The notes: generated by a model not told the origin, from the letters alone. Counted from the stretch's first letter, positions 24,863 to 33,108 are shown. The stretch is 37,436 nt of DNA from Crenothrix polyspora (GCA_945903675.1 CAMDOP010000002.1:1-37436), one strand, 5' to 3'. Made by a program: numbers and translations.

Positions 24863-25381
24863 ATGGCAAAAATTAATAAAGTATGCATCGGTGAGTCTTT
24901 AGTTGGCGAAGGCAACGAAATTGCACATATCGATTTGATGGTAGGACCACGTGGTTCAGCTGCTGAATCTGCATTTGCAAACGCATTAACAAACAACAAA
25001 GATGGCTTTTCTACTTTGTTAGCTGTTGTTGCTCCTAACCTAATGGTTAAGCCTGCTACTATCTTATTCAACAAAGTAACAATCAAAGGTTCTAAACAAG
25101 CTGTTCAAATGTTTGGTCCTGCTCAACGCGCTGTTGCTATGGCTGTTGCTGATTGTGTTGAAGACGGCACTATCCCTGCTGATGAAGCTGATGATTTATT
25201 CATCTCTGTTGGTGTTTTCATTCACTGGCAAGCAGAAGATGATGCGTTGATTGAAAAATTCAACTATCAAGCAACTAAAGAAGCTCTGAAACGCGCTGTT
25301 GCTGGTTCACCAACTGCTGCTGAAGTTGTTGCTGCAAAATCAACTGCAAAACATCCGTTTGCTGTTAACAACGAAGGTTAA
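24863..25381 (+). CDS. fae: Formaldehyde-activating enzyme Fae
   Basis: A 172-residue enzyme that condenses formaldehyde with tetrahydromethanopterin to give the methylene derivative, the entry step of C1 oxidation. Recognised blocks are IGESLVGEGNEIAHIDLMVG (with the conserved active-site His22), KPATILFNKVTIKG, QAVQMFGPAQRAVAMAVAD, IPADEADDLFISVGVFIHW and ATKEALKRAV. A good AAGGAA ribosome site lies 9 bases before the ATG. Codon use is visibly narrower than in the neighbours (many GCT, GTT, AAC and CGC/CGT), as expected for a very abundant protein. A strong terminator follows. The 70-base gap upstream allows a promoter of its own. Confidence 0.98.
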   Translation: MAKINKVCIGESLVGEGNEIAHIDLMVGPRGSAAESAFANALTNNKDGFSTLLAVVAPNLMVKPATILFNKVTIKGSKQAVQMFGPAQRAVAMAVADCVEDGTIPADEADDLFISVGVFIHWQAEDDALIEKFNYQATKEALKRAVAGSPTAAEVVAAKSTAKHPFAVNNEG

Positions 25382-25423
25382 TAAACTAGTAAGGTAATTA
25401 ATTTACCTTACTTAGGTTATTAG

Positions 25424-25452
25424 AAAAACCCCAGCTTGCTGGGGTTTTTTTT
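25424..25452. terminator. Strong Rho-independent terminator shared by fae and the convergent gene
   Basis: CCCCAGC and GCTGGGG form a compact GC-rich stem at 429-444 of this kilobase, flanked by AAAAA before and eight T after. It lies 43 bases past fae. The flanking A and T runs let it also work for the minus-strand gene that ends at 25491. Confidence 0.93.
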
Positions 25453-25490
25453 GCTCTAGTTTTTGGACGTTGTCTAGTTTACGCCTAAAT

Positions 25491-26354
25491 TTATTCAGGA
25501 TAGCGCGTGTATTTAAAACCTAAAGTATCTTCCCAATTTTTTAGTGTAGCTAAAGAAACTTCTTGTGCGGCTTGAATAACGCTAAGTCCTTCAGTTAAGA
25601 CATCATTAGGTTCCTCTGTTATGATTTTTGCAGGGATTAAGTCATTATCTGCCATATGAGAATTGATAACTAGCTGGTGACCTTGTTGAATATAGATAAA
25701 GTCGTTATTGATAAATACACTAAGCGCATCAATATCATCATTAACAGCATTAGCTGCTAGAGTAGGCAATAATTTCCTGGGTGTGATCCACAGAGATGAA
25801 AAGTGTTGATGCTTTAACCAGGCGTTAAAACAGTCGTTTATTTTTTGTGCAATGGCAAGTGGGGTGGCATAAGATGTATCTATGATTAAGTCATAGTTGC
25901 CATATTTTCTAAAGTTAATGTTATAGAGTTGATTGAAGCGTTGGGCTTCAATGGTTTGGCGTTTTAGATTGTTTTTAAGCGTGATCTCTAAGCTTTCGTT
26001 ATTTTCATCATCCCTAGAGGCATTAAATACACGTTTAGCGCCTACAACAGGATCCACAGCTAAAAATACTTTAAAGGCACTAGGAATAAAATGCCAAGCC
26101 AGCCTAGAATCCATAATCAAACGATCTTGGTTTTTCCCTGTTTCTATGACATAGGCATCAATTTCATCATCAATACTACGATCAGTTTGCGATATTTCGT
26201 TTAGTTCAAGCGTGGTTAATCCGCGTCGACTTGCTATAGCGCGTTGTATGGTGCCTGTGCCGATGATTTCAAAGCCTGTTAATTGTTTTAGTTCTGTCGC
26301 AACCGAAGATTTGCCACTGCCAATGTCACCTGACATCACAATAATATTTTTCAT
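25491..26354 (-). CDS. Cytidylate kinase-like P-loop protein with a C-terminal extension
   Basis: A 287-residue protein. The first 190 residues are a nucleotide kinase of the cytidylate kinase-like type: P-loop MSGDIGSGKSSVATEL (Lys15), GTGTIQRAIA at the monophosphate site, VIMDSRLAWHF-like strand (LIMDSRLAWHF), and an Arg-rich lid around KRVFNASRDDE. The last 95 residues are extra: SLWITPRKLLPT, FIYIQQGHQLVINSH and LIPAKIITEE. This pattern is faintly like the ParB/sulfiredoxin fold (a GHxxV block before a P-A-x-I strand), but that is speculative. It is convergent with fae and shares its terminator. The substrate is unknown; it is not the housekeeping Cmk by length or sequence. Confidence 0.72.
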   Translation of the reverse strand: MKNIIVMSGDIGSGKSSVATELKQLTGFEIIGTGTIQRAIASRRGLTTLELNEISQTDRSIDDEIDAYVIETGKNQDRLIMDSRLAWHFIPSAFKVFLAVDPVVGAKRVFNASRDDENNESLEITLKNNLKRQTIEAQRFNQLYNINFRKYGNYDLIIDTSYATPLAIAQKINDCFNAWLKHQHFSSLWITPRKLLPTLAANAVNDDIDALSVFINNDFIYIQQGHQLVINSHMADNDLIPAKIITEEPNDVLTEGLSVIQAAQEVSLATLKNWEDTLGFKYTRYPE

Positions 26355-26465
26355 AGAGAGTAACCTGTAAAACTTGTTAATGAGTAGTTATATGAGGGCT
26401 ATTTTAGCATTGCTAGTGCTAGCTGTTTTTGTAATACCTTATTCAGGGCTACAAACTTAATAATG

Positions 26466-26515
26466 GACACTTCGACAAAATGTCGGGTTACGCTATCGCT
26501 AACCTGACCTACAGC
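26466..26515. repeat. Imperfect palindrome, REP-like
   Basis: CGACA-AAA-TGTCG is followed by GTCGGGTTA-CGCTATCGC-TAACCTGAC, in which the arms pair with one mismatch. It lies just downstream of rlmJ (minus strand) and may act as its terminator or be a dispersed intergenic repeat. Confidence 0.6.
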
Positions 26516-26534
26516 CTAATACGATGAGTGCTGT

Positions 26535-27377
26535 TTATTCAGCAACCAAAGTTTCTATGCGGTAACTGCCTGCACCGTCAATACCCAAGGTATTGCTGAG
26601 CCAAGGTAAGGTTTTTTGCATATCAGAAGCTAAAGTCCAAGGTGGATTGATGACTATCATACCGCTAGAGGTCATGCCATGTTCTGGGCTATCTTCCTTA
26701 ATGCCTAATTCAAATAATTGTATGTTTTTTATATCAGCCTTTTTGAGTGCTTTTTCTAGATGTTGATTGCGTGTGCGATCGATGACGGGATACCAGAGCG
26801 CGAAAATGCCTGTGGCGTAACGTTTATGCATTTGTATCAATCTTTTTATAATTAGATCATAGTCACTTTTTATTTCGTAGGAGGGGTCGATAAATACTAA
26901 GCCCCGATGTTCTTTAGGTGGCAACAAAGCAATCGCACTGCTTAAACCATCTGCATGAAAAGCATGAATACGCCTATCTTTATTAATCGCTGATTTTAAT
27001 AGTTCAATTTCAGTGCTATGTAGCTCATACAAAGATAAATGATCTTTACTGCGTAAATATTGTTGGGTAATTAATGGAGAGCCAGGATAACGCACTAATG
27101 TATCTGTGCTGTTGAATTTTTTAATGAGCTTAACATAAGTATTAAGGTCTTCAGGTAGGTCAGAACATTGCCATAGTTGAGTAATGCCGTTTTCAAATTC
27201 CTTATTTTTTAAAGCATAATCTCCATTGAGTACATAGTCGCCAGGGCCTGAATGAGTATCGATGCAACTAAATGCTTTATCTTTTTTACACAAGTGTTCA
27301 AGAATTTTGATTAAAACAAGGTGTTTTAAAACATCAGCGAAATTGCCGGCATGAAAAGAGTGTCGATAGCTGAGCAT
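26535..27377 (-). CDS. rlmJ: 23S rRNA (adenine-2030-N6) methyltransferase RlmJ
   Basis: A 280-residue SAM-dependent enzyme that methylates A2030 of 23S rRNA. The start MLSYRHSFHAGNFADVLKHLVL is diagnostic of the family. IDTHSGPGDY is the SAM-binding strand, YPGSPLI follows, and the catalytic motif is FIDPSYEIKSDY (DPSY-type). The length equals the E. coli protein. The gene is monocistronic on the minus strand, with a palindrome just past its stop. Confidence 0.96.
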   Translation of the reverse strand: MLSYRHSFHAGNFADVLKHLVLIKILEHLCKKDKAFSCIDTHSGPGDYVLNGDYALKNKEFENGITQLWQCSDLPEDLNTYVKLIKKFNSTDTLVRYPGSPLITQQYLRSKDHLSLYELHSTEIELLKSAINKDRRIHAFHADGLSSAIALLPPKEHRGLVFIDPSYEIKSDYDLIIKRLIQMHKRYATGIFALWYPVIDRTRNQHLEKALKKADIKNIQLFELGIKEDSPEHGMTSSGMIVINPPWTLASDMQKTLPWLSNTLGIDGAGSYRIETLVAE

Positions 27378-27420
27378 TACAATAGACCTAGGTGCTTTGA
27401 AGTGGGTATAAAAGATAAAC

Positions 27421-27451
27421 CTATCAACTGCAATTGTATTGCAGTTGATAG
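27421..27451 (-). terminator. Hairpin after the 140-residue secreted protein gene
   Basis: Perfect 13-base arms (CTATCAACTGCAA at 27421-27433 and its complement at 27439-27451) with a 5-base loop, 15 bases past the stop of the gene at 27467. The minus strand then reads GTTTATCTTTTA, a weak T-tract. Confidence 0.65.
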
Positions 27452-27466
27452 TAGTTGCTTAGAGAG

Positions 27467-27889
27467 TTATTTCTTACCTATGAGTAATAACCAACCATCT
27501 TCAGCTTCACAATGAGGCGATTTTCCAGTCACTTTGATATTAATTCTAGCTGCGGTATCAACGAGTGAGGCAGGTAACTTGCCTTTTATTAAATAGAATG
27601 GATCTTTGAATTCAGCGCTTAATTCAACAGCTATGTTTTTAACAGTGGCCGACACAAACTCAGGCTTATCAATGTTGTAAGCATAAAAAGAAAAGATCGA
27701 TCCTGGTGCGACATTGGCTAAATGAGCGGGTGAGAATTTTGCTAATTGCGGCTTGCCACACGTGCTAGCAGAACCGCCACTACTTTTAGGTCCGCCACCA
27801 TGGCCGCTATGATGTTCAGAAGCAGTCACTACACCACTACTTAGTAAAGCAAGCATCATAATGCTGCCCAGTAATTTATTGATATTCAT
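27467..27889 (-). CDS. Small secreted protein of unknown function
   Basis: A 140-residue protein with a clear signal peptide (MNINKLLGSIMMLALLSSGVVTAS). A short linker follows, rich in His, Gly and Ser (EHHSGHGGGPKSSGGSAS). A compact domain of about 95 residues has two cysteines, in STCGK and SPHCEAE, likely forming a disulfide. The domain is rich in beta-type patterns (VSATVKNIAVELSAEF, RINIKVTG, GWLLLIGKK) and may be a small beta-sandwich. No family was recognised. The His-rich linker could bind metal. It is transcribed alone and has its own terminator-like hairpin. Confidence 0.7.
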   Translation of the reverse strand: MNINKLLGSIMMLALLSSGVVTASEHHSGHGGGPKSSGGSASTCGKPQLAKFSPAHLANVAPGSIFSFYAYNIDKPEFVSATVKNIAVELSAEFKDPFYLIKGKLPASLVDTAARINIKVTGKSPHCEAEDGWLLLIGKK

Positions 27890-28305
27890 TAAGTTATCCC
27901 CCTTTTATTCTGAAGCATGCTCGTTCAGATAACTTTACGTTCATCTATGTGGATAACGAGTTGCTGGTATTGTTTGGAAGTTTAGATTCATTATTGATCC
28001 AATCACATCGTATAGATTGTTTATTGGAGCTCAATTATAGTCATAACTCATCACTAGTCGTTATAAAAACATAAGCACATAAGTATTAATTAGCTAAAAG
28101 CGTTTGATAACAAGATTGCTGTGATGATCAATATTGCTCTTAAGTGCTTAGCACTTAGGTTGCAGGGTTGACGTGGCGCTATAAGTATCATAAGGTTACC
28201 TGCTTTTGTCAGAGCGCTCATTGACTATTAAAAATCCTATCCAAACCCTCTAGGCCTTCGCTGTTATGCTTGTAGGCACACTCATTGATATTTTATATAA
28301 AAAAC
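27890..28305. other. Divergent intergenic region
   Basis: About 415 bases between the minus-strand secreted protein gene and the plus-strand DUF445 gene. Promoters for both should lie here. Small palindromes such as AAGTGC-TTA-GCACTT near 28140 are seen, but no ORF, tRNA or clear operator. Confidence 0.4.
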
Positions 28306-29031
28306 ATGAATCAACCTTTGAATAAATCTGTTATTACCAACCTTATTGCTTTTTCGATCATTATTTTGGGTTTTATAAGTCCTGTTTTATCTGAACTTAT
28401 TAAGTCGATCGGTTTTTTTGCACTGTCAGGAGCGGTTACTAATTGGTTAGCTATACATATGTTGTTTGAAAAAGTACCTTATTGTTATGGTTCCGGTGTA
28501 ATACCTGAACGTTTTGAGGAGTTTAAACATTCAATTAAGAAACTCATGATGGAGCAGTTTTTTACGGCTAGTAATATTCAGCAGTTTATTGAAACTGAGG
28601 AACAAGAAGGCAGTAAAGTGCTAAATTTGGAGCCTTTCTTAAATGCGGTTGATTATGACAAAATTTATGAGAGTCTGGTGTTTTCAATCATGAACTCCTC
28701 ATTCGGTGGTATGTTGATGATGATGGGGGGTGAAGAAGCGCTAGTGCCTTTAAAAGAACCTTTTACAGAAAAGATGAAAGTCACATTGGTTGATATGATT
28801 GAGTCAGATCGCTTTAAGTCGGCGCTTAAAGAAGGCTTAAATGCCAATAAAATTGGTATAGATATCGTTGATAAAATCGAAACGGTCATTGATAAACGTT
28901 TGAATGAGCTAACGCCACAATTGGTTAAAGAAATGGTTGAGGCGATTATTCATGAACACCTAGGCTGGTTAGTCGTTTGGGGTGGCGTTTTGGGTGGCAT
29001 TATGGGGCTGTTGTTTGCTGCCTTTCTCTAA
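28306..29031 (+). CDS. DUF445 family membrane protein
   Basis: A 241-residue protein from the ATG at 28306. A TTG 21 bases upstream is in frame but has no better ribosome site. Hydrophobic segments lie at about 10-28 and at the very C-terminus (WLVVWGGVLGGIMGLLFAAF), with a long helical region between. The N-terminal block SGAVTNWLAIHMLFEKVP matches the hallmark of the DUF445 family, where GAxTNWLAxxMLF is followed by a P-x-x-G-x-x-P element (here YGSGVIPERF). The function is unknown. The stop overlaps the start of the next gene (TAATG), so the two are translationally coupled. Confidence 0.85.
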   Translation: MNQPLNKSVITNLIAFSIIILGFISPVLSELIKSIGFFALSGAVTNWLAIHMLFEKVPYCYGSGVIPERFEEFKHSIKKLMMEQFFTASNIQQFIETEEQEGSKVLNLEPFLNAVDYDKIYESLVFSIMNSSFGGMLMMMGGEEALVPLKEPFTEKMKVTLVDMIESDRFKSALKEGLNANKIGIDIVDKIETVIDKRLNELTPQLVKEMVEAIIHEHLGWLVVWGGVLGGIMGLLFAAFL

Positions 29032-29804
29032 TGGAAGCTGTCACTTTAGCCTATGAAGAACTGGGTGCAGCAATGCATCCGCCTTTGCTTATCTTACATG
29101 GCTTTTTTGCCTCTAGTCGTAATTGGCGACAAGTAGCCGAAAAGCTTGCTGTTGATTTTCATGTTTATGTCCTAGATATGCGAAATCATGGGTGTTCGCC
29201 ACAACACCCGCAGATGGATTATGTCAGCATGACGACTGATATATTGAAGTTTATGGAGGATCATAGCTTAAGCACTGTCAGTTTGTTGGGTCACAGCATG
29301 GGGGGTAAAGTGGCCATGTGGTTTGCGCTTAATCATCCTGAACGGATCAATAAGTTATTAGTAGCAGATATAGCCCCTGTTAGTTACAGTCATTGCTTTA
29401 ATAAGTTGATAGCCGCCTTAAAGGCCTTACCCTTAGCTGACATCAATAATCGCAAACAGGCTGAGTTATTATTAGCCTCCGACATTCCAGAGTTAAGTTA
29501 TCGGCAGTTCTTGTTACAAAACATTATTCTTAAAGAGGGTTGTTATCGTTGGCGGATTGATCTTGATATCTTTCAGAAAAGTGCGCCGGCTATTATTGGT
29601 TTTCCAGATACTCAGTCAGTAAAGCCCTACTCACAAGCATGCTTGTTTCTGGCGGGTTCAGACTCTAGTTTTGTAACAGAGCAGGACATTAAGTCCTTAT
29701 TTCCAGAAGCTAAACTGAGTGTGATAGATCATGCTGGACATTGGCTACATGTACAGCAGCCTCAGGTTTTTATTGCACAAGTACACGATTTTTTAACGCA
29801 TTAA
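29031..29804 (+). CDS. Alpha/beta-hydrolase, YbfF-like esterase
   Basis: A 257-residue cytoplasmic hydrolase starting at the ATG that overlaps the DUF445 stop. Marks are LLILHGFFASSRNWR (oxyanion loop HGFF), DMRNHGCSP, the nucleophile elbow LLGHSMGGKVAM, the acid in LAGSDSSFVT, and the catalytic His in DHAGHWLHVQQP. The DMRNHGxSP block and length place it with the YbfF/ABHD11 esterases, which act on acyl-CoA or small esters. A longer frame from 28977 lies inside the DUF445 gene and is rejected. The coupling suggests a shared membrane-lipid or acyl role, which is inference. Confidence 0.9.
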   Translation: MEAVTLAYEELGAAMHPPLLILHGFFASSRNWRQVAEKLAVDFHVYVLDMRNHGCSPQHPQMDYVSMTTDILKFMEDHSLSTVSLLGHSMGGKVAMWFALNHPERINKLLVADIAPVSYSHCFNKLIAALKALPLADINNRKQAELLLASDIPELSYRQFLLQNIILKEGCYRWRIDLDIFQKSAPAIIGFPDTQSVKPYSQACLFLAGSDSSFVTEQDIKSLFPEAKLSVIDHAGHWLHVQQPQVFIAQVHDFLTH

Positions 29805-29869
29805 GTGTATTAACTTGCTTACCGTAACCGCTTAATGACTAGGTCATAACACTATATCTGGTAAATAGT

Positions 29870-31546
29870 ATGTTAAAGAGATTGTCTACGCTCTTGTTGT
29901 TAATCACTATTTTTAGTGAATCTCCCCTATATGCGGCTCCCCATAAAGCTGCGATAGCCAGTGCGCATCCTTTAGCCACTGCTGCAGGCTTTGAAGTCTT
30001 AGCTAAAGGCGGTAATGTTTACGATGCGGCGGTAGCAGTGAGTGCAGCATTGGCTGTATTAGAGCCTAATGGCTCTGGTATGGGTGGCGGCGGTTACTGG
30101 CTGTTGCATAGACAAAAAGATGGTTTTGAAACCATGATAGATGGTCGTGAGAAAGCGCCGTTAGCCGCTCATAAAGATATGTTTTTAGATAAAGACGGGC
30201 AGGTGATACCTAAGCTAGCGGTCGATGGTGCCTTGGCTGCAGCTATTCCTGGATTACCTGCAGCATTAGTACATATTGCTGAACATTATGGACAACTGCC
30301 ATTGGCTGTCAGCTTGGCACCCGCCATACGTTATGCAAAAACGGGCTTTGCCATTAGTGATCACTATTTAAATATTTTAAAAGTCAGAGCTGATGTACTT
30401 AATGCTTACCCTGAGAGTGCGGCGATATTTTTAAACAATGGCAAGCTTCCTGAATTATATTCCATACTACGCCAAGCCGATCTAGCACAAACCTTAGAGC
30501 GCTTGGCAGAATCCGGTTGGGATGGTTTTTATAGTGGAGTTATTGCCGACAAATTAGTCAGTAGCGTGCAACAGGCTGGAGGAATCTGGACTAAAGCTGA
30601 CCTTGCAGCTTATCAGGTCATTGAGAGAGCACCGGTTAAAGGTGTTTACCAAGGCATAACAATCACCAGTGCTGCACCTTCTTCATCAGGCGGCATCGTG
30701 TTGATAGAGGCTTTAAACATATTATCTGGCTATGATTTACAACATAGTGATGAGTTGACTCGTAAACATCTAATTGCTGAGGCGCTACGCCGTGCTTATC
30801 ATGATCGTTCCTTGTATTTAGGCGATCCCGACTTTATTGATATCCCTGTAAAACGCTTATTGAATGAAGAGTATGCCGCTGGCATACGAAGTAGCCTACG
30901 CCTTGATAAGGCACTGCCCAGTGAGTTATTGTCAGGTGAAATAAAAGCACAGTCTGAAGGCATTAACACCACGCATTTTTCTATTATGGATGAAGAAGGT
31001 AATCGAGTGGCCGCAACCCTCAGTGTTAATTTTTCTTTTGGTTCCGCTTTTGTTGCAAAAGGTACAGGCGTGCTTTTGAATGATGAAATGGATGATTTTG
31101 TTAGTTTACCCGGAGCAAAGAATATATATGGTTTGATTGGCGGTAGTGCTAATGCCATCGCGCCCGGTAAGCGTATGTTGTCGAGTATGACCCCGACTTT
31201 TCTGGAAGATGAGTATCAGGTCGCAGTATTAGGCACGCCGGGTGGCAGTCGTATTATCTCTATGGTGTTATTAGCACTATTGGATTTTGCAAAAGGCAAT
31301 GGCCCAGAATCATGGGTGCAGGTGCCGCGCTTTCATCATCAGTTTATGCCTGATGTTATTGAATATGAAAAATCCGCCTTGTCTGACGCAGAGTTAACTG
31401 GGCTACTTGCCTTGGGCCATCAATTAAAGCCAGTACCTTTAGCTTATGGCGATATGCAAGCAGTACAACTCAGCAAGGCGACTAAAAGCTTGGCTGCGGC
31501 AAGTGATAAACGTGGTGAGGGTAGGGCGATTGTCGGACATTATTGA
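29870..31546 (+). CDS. ggt: Gamma-glutamyltransferase
   Basis: A 558-residue periplasmic Ntn-hydrolase that cleaves and transfers the gamma-glutamyl group of glutathione. A signal peptide (LLLLITIFSESPLYAA) precedes HKAAIASAHPLATAAG. The oxyanion/glutamate region EPNGSGMGGGGYWLL and IPGLPAAL are typical. The autocatalytic cleavage site is NTTHFSIMD, where the second Thr becomes the nucleophile of the small subunit; VNFSFGSAFVAKGTGVLLNDEMDDF and LGTPGGSRI follow. Length is normal. Its 3' end overlaps the phosphopantetheinyl transferase gene. Confidence 0.96.
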   Translation: MLKRLSTLLLLITIFSESPLYAAPHKAAIASAHPLATAAGFEVLAKGGNVYDAAVAVSAALAVLEPNGSGMGGGGYWLLHRQKDGFETMIDGREKAPLAAHKDMFLDKDGQVIPKLAVDGALAAAIPGLPAALVHIAEHYGQLPLAVSLAPAIRYAKTGFAISDHYLNILKVRADVLNAYPESAAIFLNNGKLPELYSILRQADLAQTLERLAESGWDGFYSGVIADKLVSSVQQAGGIWTKADLAAYQVIERAPVKGVYQGITITSAAPSSSGGIVLIEALNILSGYDLQHSDELTRKHLIAEALRRAYHDRSLYLGDPDFIDIPVKRLLNEEYAAGIRSSLRLDKALPSELLSGEIKAQSEGINTTHFSIMDEEGNRVAATLSVNFSFGSAFVAKGTGVLLNDEMDDFVSLPGAKNIYGLIGGSANAIAPGKRMLSSMTPTFLEDEYQVAVLGTPGGSRIISMVLLALLDFAKGNGPESWVQVPRFHHQFMPDVIEYEKSALSDAELTGLLALGHQLKPVPLAYGDMQAVQLSKATKSLAAASDKRGEGRAIVGHY

Positions 31547-32213
31547 AGTCAGGGTTTGGCAGGCTACAGTCAGCACAAAGACTCAAGATGATCAACGCTA
31601 TTGGCGCTTGCTTGATAAACTTGAGCGCGCTCAGGCATTACGCATCAAACAACCGCTGCTACAGTACCGCTATGTCGATATACATGGGCGATTAAGGGTC
31701 ATTCTAGGGCAATGGCTGAATGAGTCGCCAGAGCAGCTTAAAATCAGCAGGGCTGAACAGGGCAAGCCCTATTTAGAACATTATCCTGAACTTTGCTTTA
31801 ATTTGTCTCATACGGGAGACCATATCTTGTTTGCCCTGACAAATAAGGCGCAGTTAGGCATTGATATTGAAGTGTGTAAGCGGCGAGTTAATCTTGCGGG
31901 TTTAGTCGATAAATGTTTTGCCGAACAAGAGCGAGCCTATTGGACTCAATTGCCAGAGATAGAGCAAGTACAAGCTTTTTATGATTTTTGGACAAGGAAA
32001 GAGGCTTTTGTAAAAGCCACAGGGCAGGGTATCGCTTTAGGGTTGAATACCTGTGTTGTGAATCCTCAGAAACTCTCAGCATTTCTAAGTGTACCTGAAA
32101 CGTTTGGTAGAGCATCAGATTGGCATAGTCAGTCATTAGCTTGTGGTGCAGGCCTATCTGCAACAATAGTGGCAGATAGGCCTTTTACTCTAGTTAAGGC
32201 TACGGGTTTTTAA
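31530..32213 (+). CDS. 4'-phosphopantetheinyl transferase, Sfp/AcpT type
   Basis: About 227 residues from the TTG at 31530. This start is preferred because GTGAGGGTAGG lies just upstream and because the protein then begins SDIIEVRVWQA, as family members do; the longer frame from 31446 lies inside ggt. The enzyme transfers phosphopantetheine from CoA to carrier proteins. Motifs are FNLSHTGDHILFAL, the metal-binding LGIDIEVCKRRV, and FYDFWTRKEAFVKATGQGI (WxxKEA). It overlaps ggt by 17 bases. The partner carrier protein is not in the window. A perfect terminator-like hairpin lies inside its last 65 bases. Confidence 0.9.
   Translation: MSDIIEVRVWQATVSTKTQDDQRYWRLLDKLERAQALRIKQPLLQYRYVDIHGRLRVILGQWLNESPEQLKISRAEQGKPYLEHYPELCFNLSHTGDHILFALTNKAQLGIDIEVCKRRVNLAGLVDKCFAEQERAYWTQLPEIEQVQAFYDFWTRKEAFVKATGQGIALGLNTCVVNPQKLSAFLSVPETFGRASDWHSQSLACGAGLSATIVADRPFTLVKATGF
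32151..32186 (+). terminator. Terminator-like hairpin inside the 3' end of the transferase gene
   Basis: Perfect 11-base arms (GGCCTATCTGC at 32151-32161 and GCAGATAGGCC at 32172-32182) with a 10-base loop, followed by TTTT. It lies 27 bases before the stop codon, so if it works as a terminator it would cut the message within the reading frame. Confidence 0.5.
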
Positions 32214-32232
32214 AGTCTCCAATAGTTTACTA

Positions 32233-33108
32233 TTACCAACTATCATCGTCACCACCGCCACTGTTATCATCATCCCAAGAAGATGAATCTTGAACACCAA
32301 AATCATTACCACCCATATCATAATCATTACTGCTGCTGGGAGTGCTAGCGGCATTGTCTGGCGAACTCCAGGGTGAATGGTCAGAGGCTTGATTTTGGGC
32401 AGCAGGTTTGTTGTGATCACCATCAATAAAGTGATGCATTAAGGCTTCTCCAGCGACTACACCCGCACCTAATGCCGCTCCTGTGGCTAAATTACCCATT
32501 AAGCCAGAACCCATGCCACCGCCAGCCGCCGGTTGGCCCATTGCTGAACCCATGCCAGGATTGCCTACAGGGTTATTGTTAGTATTAGTGTTAGGCGCAT
32601 AAGCTGGATGGTTATTAGCCGTAAGAGATTGTGTATTACGACGAAACAATGCCATGACAAATAAAATCAACACAGCTAAGCCTACGAATAGAAGCAATGG
32701 CATTAACCAATTATTGGGCATAGCCATAGTTGTATCTGATTGGTGAACAATAGCCGGTTGTGTGTTGCCAGCTATTCCACCTGCAATACGACTTTTTAGA
32801 CTTTGTAGTGCTTCTGGTTTAGCAAATGTTAACGCAGGCTCTAGTTGTTCTGCCTTGCTAAGCTCCGCACTGGCAGGCTTATTTAAGCCTTGTTTAGCCA
32901 GCAGTTCGGCTTCGACAAAGTGGGCTTTAGCACTATTGGGGTGATTTTTTAGCACATTGTCCATCATAGACTGAGCTTCTTTAAATTTGCCAGCTTCTGC
33001 GGCCTGAAATACTTGATGTAAGCTAGCATCCTCTTCAGCAAAAGTGGGTGCACTTAGGCAGTAGAATATAAACAATAGGGCAATGCTAGGAAAAGTAGGC
33101 TTTATCAT
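32233..33108 (-). CDS. TPR protein with one membrane anchor and an acidic tail
   Basis: A 291-residue exported membrane protein. A signal peptide (LLFIFYCLSAPTFAEE) precedes one to two TPR-like helical pairs (ASLHQVFQAAEAGKFKEAQSM, then NHPNSAKAHFVEAELLAKQG). One membrane segment (about 134-155, LMPLLLFVGLAVLILFVMALF) is followed by Arg-Arg, so the remainder is cytoplasmic. That part has an Asn/Pro-rich linker, a glycine-zipper stretch (GGGMGSGLMGNLATGAALGAG) and an acidic Asp/Ser/Gly tail ending DDDSW. The tail resembles that of TPM-domain or similar envelope proteins. No enzymatic domain is visible. The gene converges with the transferase gene and likely has its own promoter. Confidence 0.75.
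   Translation of the reverse strand: MIKPTFPSIALLFIFYCLSAPTFAEEDASLHQVFQAAEAGKFKEAQSMMDNVLKNHPNSAKAHFVEAELLAKQGLNKPASAELSKAEQLEPALTFAKPEALQSLKSRIAGGIAGNTQPAIVHQSDTTMAMPNNWLMPLLLFVGLAVLILFVMALFRRNTQSLTANNHPAYAPNTNTNNNPVGNPGMGSAMGQPAAGGGMGSGLMGNLATGAALGAGVVAGEALMHHFIDGDHNKPAAQNQASDHSPWSSPDNAASTPSSSNDYDMGGNDFGVQDSSSWDDDNSGGGDDDSW

Noticed and set aside
28977..29030. Longer N-terminus for the esterase
   Set aside because: It lies within the end of the DUF445 gene; the ATG in the TAATG overlap fits the family start.
31446..31529. Longer N-terminus for the phosphopantetheinyl transferase
   Set aside because: It lies inside ggt and lacks family likeness; the TTG at 31530 has a better ribosome site and gives a normal start.
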